Positions 46,682 through 59,776 are shown, counted from the stretch's first letter. The stretch: DNA of 64,000 nucleotides from Solanum dulcamara (GCF_947179165.1 NC_077239.1:17692501-17756500); one strand, 5' to 3'. The notes: generated by a model not told the origin, from the sequence alone. Numbers and translations: made by a program.

Positions 46682-49145
46682 CTTAAGGGGAAAGTTGTGT
46701 CTCTAAATGCTTAGCGTTGTCACCCGCGAAAGTTTGATTTTAGGCTTTGTAAATCATAAGTAGTAGAATCACCCTAGAGCTAGAAAGATGAAGTTAGAAG
46801 AGTAGAACCCATAGAAAGTGAGAATGATGGTTGATTGAGGCTTGTAACTAGAGTTATGTATCTATAAGGTAAGTAATGAGGTGATAAGTCAAGTCCCTTT
46901 GGTTTTAACTAAAGAGTAATAAGTATCATCTAACTTTCATGATAGAAGGTAGAGAAAGAGTTATTTGTTAGGATGAGTTAGAGTACATTCGACCCAACAG
47001 AGGTGTTTATAATGATATGTCATTGTGTTAGTAAATACCAAGTATATATTTTGAACAGAAAGATGAAGTAGTCATGAGTTGATAGATCTAAGCTAGGATT
47101 ATGATTTTGAAAGGAGAGCCATGATATTCATAGTGTTATGGAACCAATTAGGCAATGATCTATAGTGAATGGGTAAATAGTTCTTAGGTGGTGAAAGAAA
47201 GTGTGATGATAGACTATAATTAGACAGACTGTGAGATAAAGATCAATTTCTTGTCATGAGATTTTAGTATTCTAATGTTTCTCAATCTTATCTAGTAGTC
47301 GTAAATCAGTATAGTATGCGAGAAGTTAAGATATTAACTTGCAAGGAGTGTGATGTCTCAAATGTGGTGTGTGTGACCCTTAGATGAAAACAGTGAATTT
47401 TGGCTAAGTCATTGGGTAAGAAAAGGCTTAAGATGTGTATCCGAGATAGTATGTAGTTGTATGAGGCTCTAAATTTATGATTCGCTATGGGTGCCTAGTT
47501 AATATCCCAATGGTGAGAAGGTTGAGGTAAGCATTATATTTTATATAGTATCCATAAGAATTGGGTCGAATGGGGGGTTATGTATAGATGATGATGAGTC
47601 TCCCATTATAGTTCAAGTTTCCTTTAATTTTTTATAGGTGAACTTAGAAGATGAGAAGTGGCGGAAAAAGGTAGGATCATAAGAGTTAGAGGAAGCAGCT
47701 ATGTACGCTGATAAGAGCAGCGATTATAAAAAGATGCCTATAAGATAGAAGGAAGTTAAGAGAAGTATCTTAGAAGGAAGTCCTTGTAGCGATTTTGTAT
47801 CTTCAAGTATAGTATAACATGAGATTTTAAGTATTCTTATGTATAGAAATGCCCCGACCATGTGGAATGTTGTGCTTATATCTTAGTAAAGAGAATCAGT
47901 TCGCAGAATTAGAATGGCGACCTTTGAGCTAAGGAGAGATAATAAGGCAATGAATCAAAGTAGGTTTTTGAGCCTCAAGTAGTGATGAGTTCACCAGGAT
48001 GAGACATCAATGCTTTTCCATCTCAATATATTTCTTATATTTCAGTCGAGGTGATACCCTACTCCTGTCTTATGTATCAAAGTCATACCCATAGCGCAGA
48101 CTCATGCATTTTATATTAATTCATGTTCATGCTCAGTTCCTAGAATTAAAAATAAACTCCCGATCTTATTCCATGAATCTAAGAATTTTTAGCACTATGT
48201 TATACAAATCATGTTACGTCATGTAAGTTCTCTAATCAGATTTGTCAAATGAGTTGTGCAAATGATCGTTTTCCCTAAGCCCTTGCAGTGATTCTTTCTT
48301 TTCAATCTTGATAGAGACACTGATGGTAGTAGTTGAATTATGACAGACGAGAGAGAGTGGGTGTTCCTTATTGTGATAATTATGGTCTTCTTATTCCATT
48401 TAAGGTTATAAATATGGAGAAGGAGCGAGATGAGATTTTGTTATGTACAATAGATAGGTAAGAGTATGTTGGTGTGCCTTTCAATAGAAGTCAGTGAAAT
48501 TGCGACTGTACACATGCGAAGGTAGATACGAAAATTCTTAAGCGATGTTGACTTCAAAGAAGTCATAAAGTAATTAGAATAATAGGCTTGAATGTGTGGT
48601 TGTCTTTATGTGAATGATTGTAGTGGGTTATTGATGACTTCTTGTTAAGAGTTTCAAGTAAGTGTATTAGAGTGGTAAGAGAAGTAGTAACCTCTAAAAG
48701 AAAGTCCCTACAGAGGTTTATAACATGAATCTCGTAGTTTATATTAGAATGATCATCTTATGGGTAGCACCTTGTGACTTTGAGTTAGGCTTAAACTCCA
48801 TGAGAGCATGTAATTAGATTTAGGCTTTGGTGGGAGTTACAAGCTTCAACCAATAAGGTGTAGTATCAAGAAAGAAGAGCATAGCTAATAATAGTTGCTA
48901 AGCTCGAAGCTATTCATCATATCACGTCATGCATAGTAGTCCTGTTTTAATATCATGCCAGTAATTCTCTTCCTAAAAGTTATGAAAAATTTTGATGAAA
49001 GCATTTTAGGTGATACTCCTTTTCATGTATTAAGTTCAGTATCTATTCGTGTGTGAAGGTTTTAGTTCTTGCATTGGATTCATGCCTTGTGTATTTTCCT
49101 AACTTGGTCATCATTCAAGGACGAATGATCCCAAGAGGGAGATAT
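46682..49145 (+). other. Main internal region of G1, conserved but non-coding
   Basis: It continues G1 after the CACTA. Blocks match G2 inverted: for example near 46,850 (TTGATTGAGGCTTGTAACTA) with 26,320, and near 49,100 (GGTCATCATTCAAGGACGAA) with 20,850. It ends with the PPT AAGAGGGAGATAT. No frame encodes retroelement domains. Confidence 0.75.
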
Positions 49146-50910
49146 TGTAACACTCCAAAATAATTTAAGATAAGATCCGAATCATTCTTCATACATATAT
49201 AGGGTCGTACCAGGTGATTCTTAATTGTGCATAGGTTTTAAGGTTAATTCTTTAGTGTGGAAATAGATTTGGAGATAAATTAAGGTCATAAGAATCCTCT
49301 AGCACAAAGTTAAGTCGAAAGCTTCCTTATCGATTGAGTTTACATATAAAATGTTAATTGGATCAACTTCAAATAATCATATTTCATGGAATATAAAGAG
49401 TTAGGTGACCATAATCTATCAAATTAAAGGTCTATGAATCCTCCTTCCAATTCCACTGAATTTCCTGCATTTAGAGTTTGGAGTAACAAGTTATGCTCGT
49501 TTCAATAAAGTCCTGTCAAATAGGCAAACCTTCACAGACACCTATACGGCCAGTGAAAGTCTTCACGGACCGTATAGCCTTCTGTGAAGGGTTTAATGCC
49601 AAATTTTTCAGATACTTGCACAGCTTTTAGGGTTATTTTGATCCTTTTAAAAGCATTTTAACCCTATTCTAAGTCATTTTTGGGTGTTTTAAAGGAGTAT
49701 ATCATTCAACTAACTAGTTTTCCTCTCATAATCATCAATCTAAATATTCTAATCTCAAGAAACTCTCTCAAAATTCACTTAGGACTCCTCTTCTCCATCA
49801 AGAACCCTAAAGCTTTCAAGTCAAAAAAATTCAAGTCAACAGAACCCTTCCCTTCTAGCCAAGGTTTTCCAAAGGTCTACTTCTTCAATCAAGCTAGGGT
49901 TTCAAAATCTCAAGTCTCATGTTCAATTTCAAGGCTAGAATTTATTGAGGTGTGTGGGAATTCACCAATGGATTTCTTTTATTTATTGGGTCCCAAAAGA
50001 ACTCAATTCTCCTAATTCAATTTCATCCAATTTCAAAGGGTTTCATGTTAATTTTTCGTAAGTCTTTTCTATATTGATTCAATTGATATTAATTCACTTG
50101 ATTATGCATGAATTTTCATTACTACATGATTTTAAATTGATATCATATGTACCCATGCATTATGTCAATCATTTTTCTTATGAATTATGAATTTATGATC
50201 ATCAACTTATGAAGGATTCATAAACTATTTATGAAAAGCTATGAATTATGTTTCAAGTATGTTTTCAAGTATGAATGAATGAATGGTCAAAGGTTTTCTC
50301 ATAATATGAAGAAATCGTGATTTAGATGCTTAAAAGGGTAAGTGTCTATATGAATTATGTTATGATCATGATTTTCAAGAAGCTATTCTTATGATATATT
50401 TTATGATGCGGATTGGTATTGATTATTGTCTTTCCTAATGATAGGATAGGTAAATAATTTATGTATTCTGTTGAAATATTTAACTTAGGACCAAGAGCAC
50501 TCTGTGGTGGAGACTAGGTAAGGGAGTCTCTAATAGCAACTCATAGTCCCAAATTATGTGCCCCGTAGGTTGCCTTAATTGACCTAACTAGTGGATCCAC
50601 ATATAGCACATGCTGATGATTATGATACGGAGTCTATCTTGGCAATTAGTCTTTCTATCTTCTCGATATGGGAATTACATTGGATTCCATATTATAACCC
50701 ACATGATCTTAAATGTTGGTTAAGGTTAATATCCCACAAAATGAATGTTTTCTTATAAGTTTTTCATGATGTCTTTAAATGATGCATTAACCTTATCTCA
50801 TGATTTTATTATTTTACTTCATGAAGGATTTTGGTCATGCATTTCATGTTTATGCCTACCATGATATCATGTTTTACGTTACGCATATTTCTCACATACT
50901 TAGTACAATC
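49146..50910 (+). repeat. 3' LTR of G1, first part
   Basis: It is collinear with the 5' LTR from TGTAACACTCC on. It is interrupted at TTAGTACAATC by G4 and continues at 57132. Confidence 0.85.
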
Positions 50911-51730
50911 TGTTAGAGGATCAACTCACCATGATCTAACCCACTTCGGCATCCTAAACTTAGACTCAACCCTTTCTTTATTTTCCCTTAATTTCATTTC
51001 ACACTTGGACAATACCTACAAATATAGAAGCACACCAGCATGTACAAAAATAAGTCTCAACTTTACATTAAACTCGTACCACAAAGAATAACACAAAATC
51101 AGCCTTACAAAAATCTAATCCGATAACTCTATGCCTGTAGCTGGTCTGCCTGTGACAATAAATATGCACAGCACTAGTCACATACCAGTCATGTGCCTTA
51201 CAAAGTCAGTTGATATCCCCAACTAATAGGCCAATATTAAAATTTGAATTTACAAGCTTATCTAAAATGCTGACAAAGGCCAAAATAGCTAGAAATTGCC
51301 CAACCGCCCAACTGCCCATGCATGTGCAAGGCACACGCGGGCAGCCTTCAATTCTGGCCACCCAAACTCATGCTTGCCCACATGCCTACAATGTGTCCAA
51401 GCCTTGCCTCGCACAGCTTGACGTTGTGTTCCAATCTCCTAAGTTGTTTCTCCATCATCTCTCACTTAGCCCACACTTGTTTAGCCATGACCTTAGCCTT
51501 GACTTTCCTTAGCTTTCCTAGCTCTATGTAATGACTTAGCCTTGCCTTAACTTGCCCATCCCTTTTTATTTCTTAGCCACGTCTCGTCTTGCATGCCTTA
51601 GCCACGGCATAGCCAAGGTCTTGTCAATTGAACTTAATCTTGACTGATTGCATTGGGCCTTGACTAGGCTCATCATGTAAATCCCTAGTCATGCCCAATC
51701 CACTCGAACTATCAAGCTGAGGGTCTAATA
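50911..51730 (-). repeat. 3' LTR of G4
   Basis: It begins TGTTAGAGGATCAACTCACC on plus and is collinear with the right LTR. It is rich in GCCTTAGCC-type short repeats. The internal end is near GGGTCTAATA. Confidence 0.8.
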
Positions 51731-52005
51731 AACTTTCTCCACCAGATGAGCTTATCGTCCTCGATGAGGCAGAATCTAAGTATGCCTTGATCTTGTCCTC
51801 AAACTGCCACAAAGATAAACCTTTCTCCCATGTAGCATCACATACTGGCTTCCCTTTTTATTGAACCAGAAATTCTGTTTGCTAATTCCTCTTGCTTTGA
51901 CCCAAAGTTCTATGATCCAAAATCCTCTCAAGTTGTTCTTCAAATTGCTTTCTTATAACAGGAGGAGCACATCTGGTTGCTGACTTTGTTGGATCCTCAG
52001 CATCT

Positions 52006-55000
52006 TTATGAAAAGGCTTCAAAAAACTCACATGGAATATAGGGTGAATTTTCAATCATTCTGGCAAGTTCAACTGATAAGCAACTACCCACCTTCTCTA
52101 TGACTTCAAAAGGTCCATCATATTTTGAAGTCAGTCCATGATGAATCATCTTGCTACCAATTTTCTTCCATATTTGGGGAGTAAGTTTTAACAACACCTT
52201 ATCCCCAATCTGAAAATCCAAAGCATGTCGATGTTTATCAGCATACTTCTTCATTCATTTTACTGCCTTTCTTCAACTATCTTACACTTCATCTAGCAAC
52301 TCTTGCTTGTCTCACGCATACTTGTAAGAAAAAAGACAACTGCCTTCTGATTTAGACTTAGAAAATTCCAGTGGTATGTTAGGATGAATTCCCAACACCA
52401 ACTCAAATGGACTCTTCTCTGTTACTGATGACCTATGCAGGTTGTAGCAGAATTATGCACTGTCTAGCAACACAACCCAATTCCTCTAACTTGTAGTCAC
52501 ATAGTGTATGAGATATTCTTCAAGCAGATGATTGATCCTTTCAGTCTATACATTAGTATGTTTATGGGTGATTTACCGTTAAGAACTTCAAATCAATACC
52601 CATTATTTTGAACAAAGCAGTCCAAAACCAACTAGAAACCTAGCATCATGATCACTCATAATATCCAATGGAACACCAAAATTATTCACAATATTCTTAT
52701 AGAATAACTCAACAGCTATTTCAGAAGATCACAAAGTAGGGGGCAGCAATAAAAATACCGTATTTTGAGAACCTGTCAACTACAACCATGATTGATGCTT
52801 TGTCATTCACTTTTGGAAATCCACTAATGAAATTCATTGAAACAGAAGCCTGCGGATACTCCGCAATAGGTAGAGGCTGAAGTAACCAGCTTTCTTCCTT
52901 CTTTCGATCTTATCTAGTTGACACACTAGACATGATTTTACATGGGCCTCAATGTCATCTTTCATTTTTGGCTAGAAATAATTGGGGATAGCAATGACAT
53001 CATCCTTTCAACACCTGTATGCCAAGCATAAACAATATCATGTCTCTCTTTTAGGAGTTTTCTTCGCAGCCCATCACCTTGAGGAACAATGATTCTCCCC
53101 CCTTTGAAATAGAGTAGATCGTCATCGATCCAATACCGTCTAACTGTATCTTCCTTCACTCGATCCATTAACTTAACATATAATGAATCATATGTAGAAC
53201 TAACTTTGATCTTACCAAGAAAATCAGATTCAAGTTTAGTAATTGCATAAACAACAAGAAATATCTCTTTGCGACTTAGTACATCAGCCACTTGGTTTTG
53301 CTTACCTTTTATGTACCTACACAGAGTCATATTCAACCAATATCTCCTGCCATCTAGCTTGCTTCGAACCCAGTTTCATTTGAGGTTTGAAGTATGTATT
53401 AGCCATATTATCTATCTTGACAACAAACTTCATCCCAAGTAGATACACCATCCAAATTTGAAGACAATAGAGTATTGCAACCATATCCTTCTCATGAGCA
53501 GAATACCTTTGCTCGGCAAGATTTAATTTTTTGCTCTCAAATGCAATAGGATGTTCACCCTACACCAGTACACCATCAACAACATAATCAGAGGCATCAG
53601 TGTGTACCTCGAATAGAAGATCAAAGTCAGGCAGCCACAATATTGGTTCAGATGCAATGGCCTTCTTTAATGAATTAAAAGCCTTCTCCCTTGATTCTGA
53701 CCAAGACCATTCCACATTCTTCTTTAGCAAATTCATCAATGAGGAAGCCTTCTTTGAATAGCCTTCTATGAACTTCTTATAATAGTTTGCAAGTCATAAA
53801 AAGGATCTCAGTTCTTTAACCCGCTGGGTGCTTGCCATTCTACAATTGCATGCACTTTCTTAGGGTCCATGCGCACTTGGTTTTCGCTACCAAATGGCCT
53901 AGAAAATTTATTTCACCACTAGCAAACTCATATTTTTCTATCTTGACATAGAGTTGATATTCTCTAAGTCATTGCAGCACCTTTCTTAAATGCAGCAGAT
54001 AATCTTCTAGAGTCCTACTATATATGAATATATCATCTGAGTAGACTACTACAAAGTCGTCAAGATACTCATAAAGTATGTTGTTCATTAAGTTGCAAAA
54101 AGTAGTCGGAGAATTAGTAAGACCAAACAGCATTACAAGGAATTCATAGCTATCATATCTAGTGACACAAGTGGTCTTTGGGGCATCCCCCTCAGCAGTA
54201 CGCACTTGCCAATATCCAGGCCTCAAATCTAACTTAGAAAAGAAACTAGCCTTAAATAACCTATGAGCAAGATCTTGAATCAGTGGCACCGGATACTTGT
54301 TCTTTACAGTTACTTTGTTCAATTCCCTATAATCAACACACATCCTAAGACTGTCGTCTTACTTTTTTTGGAATAGGATAGGAGCACCAAATGGAGCCTT
54401 CGAAGGCTGAATCACTCCATCATCAAGCAACTCAAATAATTGCTTGCGAAGTTCAGTCAACTCCAATGGAGACATGAGGTAAGGAGGTCATGCCTCTTTG
54501 GAGGCAACTCTTTATGCAGTTCTGGAGGTATCACATCCTTCTACTTAGTCAGCAAATTAGCAACAGTATCTGGAACTTCAATCTGCATATTCGGCTTTAC
54601 TTCAACCAAAGCAGCAAATAAGTTGGTCCACCCTTCTTCAAGATCTTCTCAAAAGCCATAGTAGACAGTAGTGCAACAATTCTAGTATTCGTTTTACTTC
54701 CCTCATCAAAAAGGTTGATTTCTTTCATGAATCCAGGGTCTTTCTCACCCATAAACATCAAACCATGTAAATGAGGAGTAGAAACAACTTTGAATTTCCT
54801 CATAAAGTCGATTTCCAATAGTAGGTTGAAATTATCAAGTGGTACAACAGTTAGATTATGTACACCAGACCAGTGCCCTATTGTCAGAGGCACGTCAAGA
54901 GCCATGCCATAGCCTGGTTTTGCAGCAGAATTGACTGCCTTTATCCTCGTTACACAGTTAGACATCTTCAAACCATACTCTTTGACAATTTTTGAGGCAA

Positions 55001-56297
55001 CAAAAGGATGAGTCACACTAGTATCCACCATCGTAATCACACTCTTATCTCCAATCTTCATGTTAATGTACATTAGGGTCCCATAGGCATCTAATAAATT
55101 ATTCACCATTTCAACAACATTTATGTAGGCAACATCTGCAACAACATCTTCATCATTGTCTATTTCACTAAATTAGACAAAGTATTTAGCAAGCGCAAAG
55201 GATTAACATAAGCAGCAATTTCCTGTCTTTTTACCTTTGTTTGTTTCTCCTCTTCAGCCAATAGAGCATTTATTTTGCCCTTCTTAGGAAAGTTCCTTGC
55301 CTGATGGCCTGGTTTCTGACAAGTCCAGCAAATCTTTCCACTAGTGGACTTTCTTTGACTAGACGATGCAGCATCCATCTTTCCCTTTCCTTTATCATTT
55401 CCTTCTTACCTTCGGTGGTCTTTCTTTCGGTCTTTACCCTTCTCCTTCCTCTTAGTCTTAGAAGAATTATTTGGGTCAGTAGTGGCACTGTTAGCCTAGA
55501 AATCAATTAAGGCATCTGTTGCAGCAATTGCACTGGGTAGATCTTGGACTTTGTACCTACGCAATTTATTTTGTGCCCACCCCTGGATACCAGTATTGAA
55601 GTTATGCAACTTATCTTCGTCTAACATATTTTGAATGTCCAGCAAAAGTGATGTGAATTCTTTTACATACTCATGAATGGATCCCACTTGTTTCAAACGT
55701 TTCAGCCTGTTCCTAACAACCAAGATGAGTTACTTGGTAGGAATTTCACACGAAGTGCATCCCTAAGTTTTTTCTAAGTCTCAACCTTAGGCCTATTTGT
55801 ACTCTCATCATCAGCATTCTTTTTTTGCCACCACAGAATAGCATCACCACGAAAGTAACGAACCGCAATAGTCAACTTTTCTTTTGCAGGGATATGAGCA
55901 CTAGAAAAGTAATGCTCCAGATCCCACAAGAAATTTTCCAGTTCTTTGGCACCATGAACACCATCAAATGACTTGGGTTCAGGAACTTTGATCGTAGCAT
56001 GTTCTTCACCTCCTCTTGGTAGATTTGCAACAGGCAGACAAAGGATTGTCACCTCTGTCTTCAAATCTGTGTTTTTCTTTTTAAGGCCCTAATTTGTGTA
56101 CCCACAGACTCATGAAAAGCCTACAATTTGGCCAACTGGCCATCAATATTCCAACAATAAGTCTGCATCACTGCATTGATGCCCTGAATTTGAGTCATAA
56201 CATCAACCGTGCCTTCATCGCTTGCTGTCATGCCCAGAGTGGCCTCCAATTGTGCAACATTTTCCCATAAGTCATTGTAACTATTTCCGCCAGCCAT
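52006..56297 (-). pseudogene. Gypsy gag-pol relic of G4
   Basis: Gag starts at ATG 56297 (MAGGNSYNDLWENVAQLE) just after the PBS. The capsid block ELENFLWDLEHYF..AVRYFRGDA is at about 55,960-55,840 and the zinc knuckle CWTCQKPGH near 55,340 has lost its last Cys (RNFPK). The protease motif reads MVDTSVTHPFV, with DTS in place of DTG (about 55,035). RT spans 54,343-53,969 with CVDYRELNKVTVKNKYPVPL and the catalytic VYSDDIF. RNase H and IN follow (KGKQNQVADVLSRK at about 53,300; HTGVERM near 53,000). The C-terminal block at 52,254-52,006 (DKVLLKLTPQIW, SKYDGPFEVIEKVG) ends it. Stops and frameshifts separate the blocks. Confidence 0.88.
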
Positions 56298-56317
56298 TTT
56301 TAGTGTCGAAACCCTTT

Positions 56318-56329
56318 GCTCTGATACCA
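56318..56329 (-). other. G4 primer-binding site
   Basis: On minus TGGTATCAGAGC is an exact match to the usual plant initiator-Met tRNA site, placed between the 5' LTR and the gag ATG. Confidence 0.9.
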
Positions 56330-56330
56330 G

Positions 56331-57131
56331 TTATAAGAGGGTCAACTCACTTCGGCAGCCTAACACTTAAACTCAACCCTTTCTTTATTTTTCCTCAATT
56401 TCATTTCACACTTAGACAATGCCTTCAAATATAGAAACACACCAGTACATACAAGAACAAGTCACAACTATGTATTGAACTCGTGCTACAAAGAAGCACA
56501 CAAAATCAGTGTTATAAAAATCTGACCCAATGACTCTCTGCCTGTGACTGGTCTGCCTATGCCAATAAATAGGTCACATCACCCAGTTATATGCCAGTCA
56601 TATTCAAATTTGAATTTACAAGCTTATCTAAAATGCTGACAAAGGCCAAAACTGCTAAAAACTGCCCAACTGCCCACGCATGTGCGAGGACATATAGGCA
56701 GCCTTCAATTCTAGTGCCAAAATCATTCTCTGGCAGCCTAAACTTGCGCCTGCCCACGTTTCTGTATTATGCCTAGGTCTTGCCTCGCACAGCTTGTCCG
56801 TGTGGTCTAGTCTACTCAGTTTTTTCCCCTTCGTCTCGCACTTAGCCCACACTTATTTAGCCACAACCTTAGCCTTGCCTTGCCTTAGCTTGCCCAGCTC
56901 TTTTTCATGCCTTAGTCACATCTTGCCTTGCATGCCTTAGCCTTGCCTTAGCTTGCCCATCCCTTGTCATGCCTTAGCCACATCTTGCCTTGCATGCCTT
57001 AGCCACGGCATTGCCAAGATCTTGTCAATTAAACTTAATCTTGACTGATTGCATTGGTCCTTGACTAGGCTCATTATGTATATCTCTAGTCATGCCCGAG
57101 CCACTTGAACCATCAAGCTGAGGGTCTAGCA
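56331..57131 (-). repeat. 5' LTR of G4
   Basis: 801 bp, collinear with 50911-51730. On minus it begins TGCTAGACCCTCAGCTTGAT. It contains an additional duplication of the GCCTTAGC..TGCCCA block near 56,870-57,000. Confidence 0.85.
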
Positions 57132-57789
57132 CATTTCATGTACTAGTGTATACTTTGCCTATAGTATTTCATAATAGAGGTCACGACGCTCTTGCCCATT
57201 CCCGTGGTTAGCACAGATCCTATTCAGAGTTGCTTAATTTGGTGAATCCTCATGATTCCAGGGCGCAACCACTATGTTGTTTTTATATTTTCATACTTTA
57301 GTTATGTCATATGTTTTGGGTGAGTAGGGCTTGTCCTACGCCTCGTCTATATTATTAGTAGAGGCATTGTTGAACTAGATGAATATGTTTTTATTCATTT
57401 CGAGTGTCATATTTTGAAATTCTCTTTTATCGAGATTTCATTTTTTTGAGACTATCTTAAGCATTTACGTACTCTTGATTTCATGTTATTTTATGTCATG
57501 CTATGCATGCTAAGAGTCTTGATTGGGGTCTCCTGGATCCTAATCGTCTATATTATTAGTAGAGGCATTGTCGAACTAGATGAATATGTTTTTATTCATT
57601 TCGCGTGTCATGTTTTGAAATTTTCTTTTATCGAGATTTCATGTTTTGAGACTATCTTAAGCATTTATGTTTACTCTTGATTTCACGTTATTTTATGTCA
57701 TGCTATGCATGCTAAGAGTCTTGATTTGGGTCTCCCTGGATCCTAATCGTTGTGTCACGTCTGGGGTCTCTTGATATGGGCCGTGGTGA
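57132..57789 (+). repeat. 3' LTR of G1, last part
   Basis: It resumes the LTR after G4. It contains a tandem duplication of about 201 bp and ends in a degraded ..GGGCCGTGGTGA instead of GGTCGTGACA. Confidence 0.75.
57343..57746. repeat. About 201-bp tandem duplication in the G1 3' LTR
   Basis: Copies start at 57343 and 57544 with TCGTCTATATTATTAGTAGA and each ends near GGATCCTAA. The 5' LTR has a single copy near 37,080-37,280. Confidence 0.9.
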
Positions 57790-57988
57790 AATTGTTTGAT
57801 ATCAAATTAATTTCATAATCCTCTTTTCCAACTTTTCAAAGATCAAGAGAATTCAAGTAGATTTTCTTCTTAGAGCACATAATTGATAATTCTCACCATA
57901 AGAAATAGGAGGAATCATTCATGAAAAAATATTTTTGAAATTCATTTTTGACCCATAATTCCATCAAGAAAAAGACCCTGATACCAAT
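57790..57988 (-). pseudogene. Copia gag start with primer-binding site (minus strand)
   Basis: On minus the PBS TGGTATCAGGGTC (57985-57973) is followed by a gag N-terminal block IPPISYGENYQL, similar to the P-x-F-x-G-E-N-Y start of copia gag. The region ends at G1 and is then picked up by the gag piece at 35,047. With 34,457-35,047 and 17,956-18,309 it forms one dispersed element. Confidence 0.65.
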
Positions 57989-58091
57989 TGTTGATTTTTA
58001 GCAAAGAAATTAAAAAAATGAAAGAAATATATTGCAATGAGATCAAATAGAGTTATATTATTTTGCTTTATTTAACTTTTACTATTTACTA
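57989..58091 (-). repeat. Remnant of the base copia 5' LTR (internal end)
   Basis: TGTTGATTTTTAGC at 57989 is the expected LTR edge next to the PBS. The LTR is then apparently interrupted at about 58,092. The outer end may lie at 62,200-62,315. Confidence 0.4.
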
Positions 58092-59776
58092 ATCTATATA
58101 TATAATAAAGGAGAGTAGTTTGCAATGTGGTTAACCCAAGTGGCAAGATATGAAAAAGGCGCTTGGCAATTTTAGGACAAAGTTAATATATTTTGTAATA
58201 ATCTTTTATTATTTGAAAAAAAAAATCAGACTTTTAAAAAAAATCGGTTAGTTTAAAGTAGAAATTCATGGTTGAAGAGTTCTACAACAACAACAACAAT
58301 TATAATTATAATTAGAAATGTCAAATAAATAAAAGAAAAAAAAGACACGAGAAAAAGAAAAAAAACTTAGTGGTAGTAGTAATAATAAAAAAAAATAGAA
58401 ATATCAAACAAACAAAAGAAAAAGAAAGACACGAGAGAGAAAACGAAAAAAAAAACTTAGGGAAAAGATACGGAAGAGCACCAAACTAAAAAATATTTGA
58501 TCTTATTCATTTTAAATATTTCTCACAATTCAAATATATAAATTATAAGAAAATATGCATTGTATTTAAAAAAAAATAAAGATAAGGAAGAGTAATAAAT
58601 TGATCTTCTTTTAATAAATTAATATGATATTTAAATTTGAATTAAATGAAGTTTGAGTTGGAATGGAATTCTAACTTTTTAATCTCTCTTATATATGCTA
58701 CTACAATGATATATAATATTGAGTTTTCTTCTTTTTTATGTGTTATTGATCATTAGCTTTATGAGTGAATTTATTTACTGCACTCTTCGTATTTTTCATT
58801 TTTGTTTTAACCTTTTAATTTTTTATATGCAAGTGAGTGATGATTCTATTACAGGCTAAATCTCTTTTCTGATATGTTCATGCATGAATTGAAGTAAGTA
58901 ATATTTTTCATTCTTAAAATAAAATTATCGTTTATCGAGAATTTTAGTTAAGCATTTAGCTTTTTTAAATGCATACTTTTGTTATTATTTTATATTATTA
59001 TTTATTAAAATAAGTGCTCATATTATTTTATTAGTTTCTAGTATATATTTTTTTTGGTGATCATGATCTATTCATTTAATCCTATGTTACGGAAAAATTT
59101 GGATGAAGTCAAGAAGATTGAGCAACTGGTAACTCAATAGCTTTTGTTTTGATGATATTTTTATTTATTTATCATTTGTTGACCTATTTAAGGTGTCTTT
59201 TTTTCATAATCAATTACATAATTTTGATGATCATGATCTAATCAGTATTCTCCATTTTTTTCAAGCATTATCACACAAGCCGTATTTTTGTATAAAAGAA
59301 AAATTTTAAGTTTAATGCATTTTCTACAACAACTAATTCAATATGGATTTCAAAGATTGTATTCTTTCTGATAAAGTTTATGTTCTTGATATTGTTTTAT
59401 ATTATTTAGCTTAATTCAAAGATAAAGATTAAAATTTGAACATAAAAATCGACAATATACTTAGCTATATCGAGGGATGGCATCTTTAAAATAAGTATCC
59501 TATATTTATGGTAACTTTGTATTGCAACTATAAAAATATAAAGTTTATTTTGAAAGACTAAGTTTATTAAAATTAGTTTATAAGTAAAGATAAAGTTCAC
59601 TAAAAAATATTTAATTTGAAACATTTTTTTATAGTTCTAAATTGAAATTATAGAGTGTTTAACTTGAATTTTAAATTATAAACACTTCTAACATATTAGA
59701 CTATTTTGGAATCTTCTTCTAATCTATATTTTATTTATTTTATTATGCATAATAAAATTATCTATTTTAATTTCTA
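58092..59776. other. AT-rich insert with Helitron-like start and exon-like pieces
   Basis: The segment starts TCTATATATATAATAAAGG, which resembles plant Helitron 5' ends, but no CTRR end with a hairpin was identified. Two short stretches look spliceable: 58,855-58,890 (after TATTACAG, before TAAGTAAT) and 59,080-59,128 (PMLRKNLDEVKKIEQL followed by GTAACT). No gene is recognised. Confidence 0.25.
58313..58462. repeat. About 83-bp purine-rich tandem duplication
   Basis: Two degenerate copies starting TAGAAATGTCAAATAAA (58313) and TAGAAATATCAAACAAA (58396), each containing AGACACGAGA and ending AACTTAG. Confidence 0.75.

Larger units (their letters stand above)
50911..57131 (-). mobile_element. 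Gypsy element G4 with two LTRs and degraded gag-pol
   Basis: It inserted in the G1 3' LTR. LTRs of about 0.8 kb (50911-51730 and 56331-57131) enclose a gag-PR-RT-RH-IN order typical of gypsy. Flanks CAATC (50906-50910) and CATTT (57132-57136) are an imperfect 5-bp duplication. The element is not internally deleted, but its frames are broken. Confidence 0.85.
35048..57789 (+). mobile_element. LARD-like LTR element G1, carrying nested CACTA and G4
   Basis: A 5' LTR (35048-37320) and an interrupted 3' LTR (49146-50910 plus 57132-57789) enclose an internal region of about 2.8 kb once the CACTA is removed. It has a PBS and a PPT but no gag-pol. LTR start (TGTAACACCCC), leader and 3' internal region match G2, so both are one family. 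No convincing TSD was found (CTTAA on the left, AATTG on the right), suggesting loss or mutation at the right border. Confidence 0.78.

Noticed and set aside
54440..55510. Plus-strand ORFs at 54,440-54,661 and 55,304-55,510
   Set aside because: Antisense shadows of the G4 protease and gag regions.
35043..57794. A 5-bp target duplication for G1
   Set aside because: CTTAA on the left and AATTG on the right do not match; the right border is degraded, so none is claimed.
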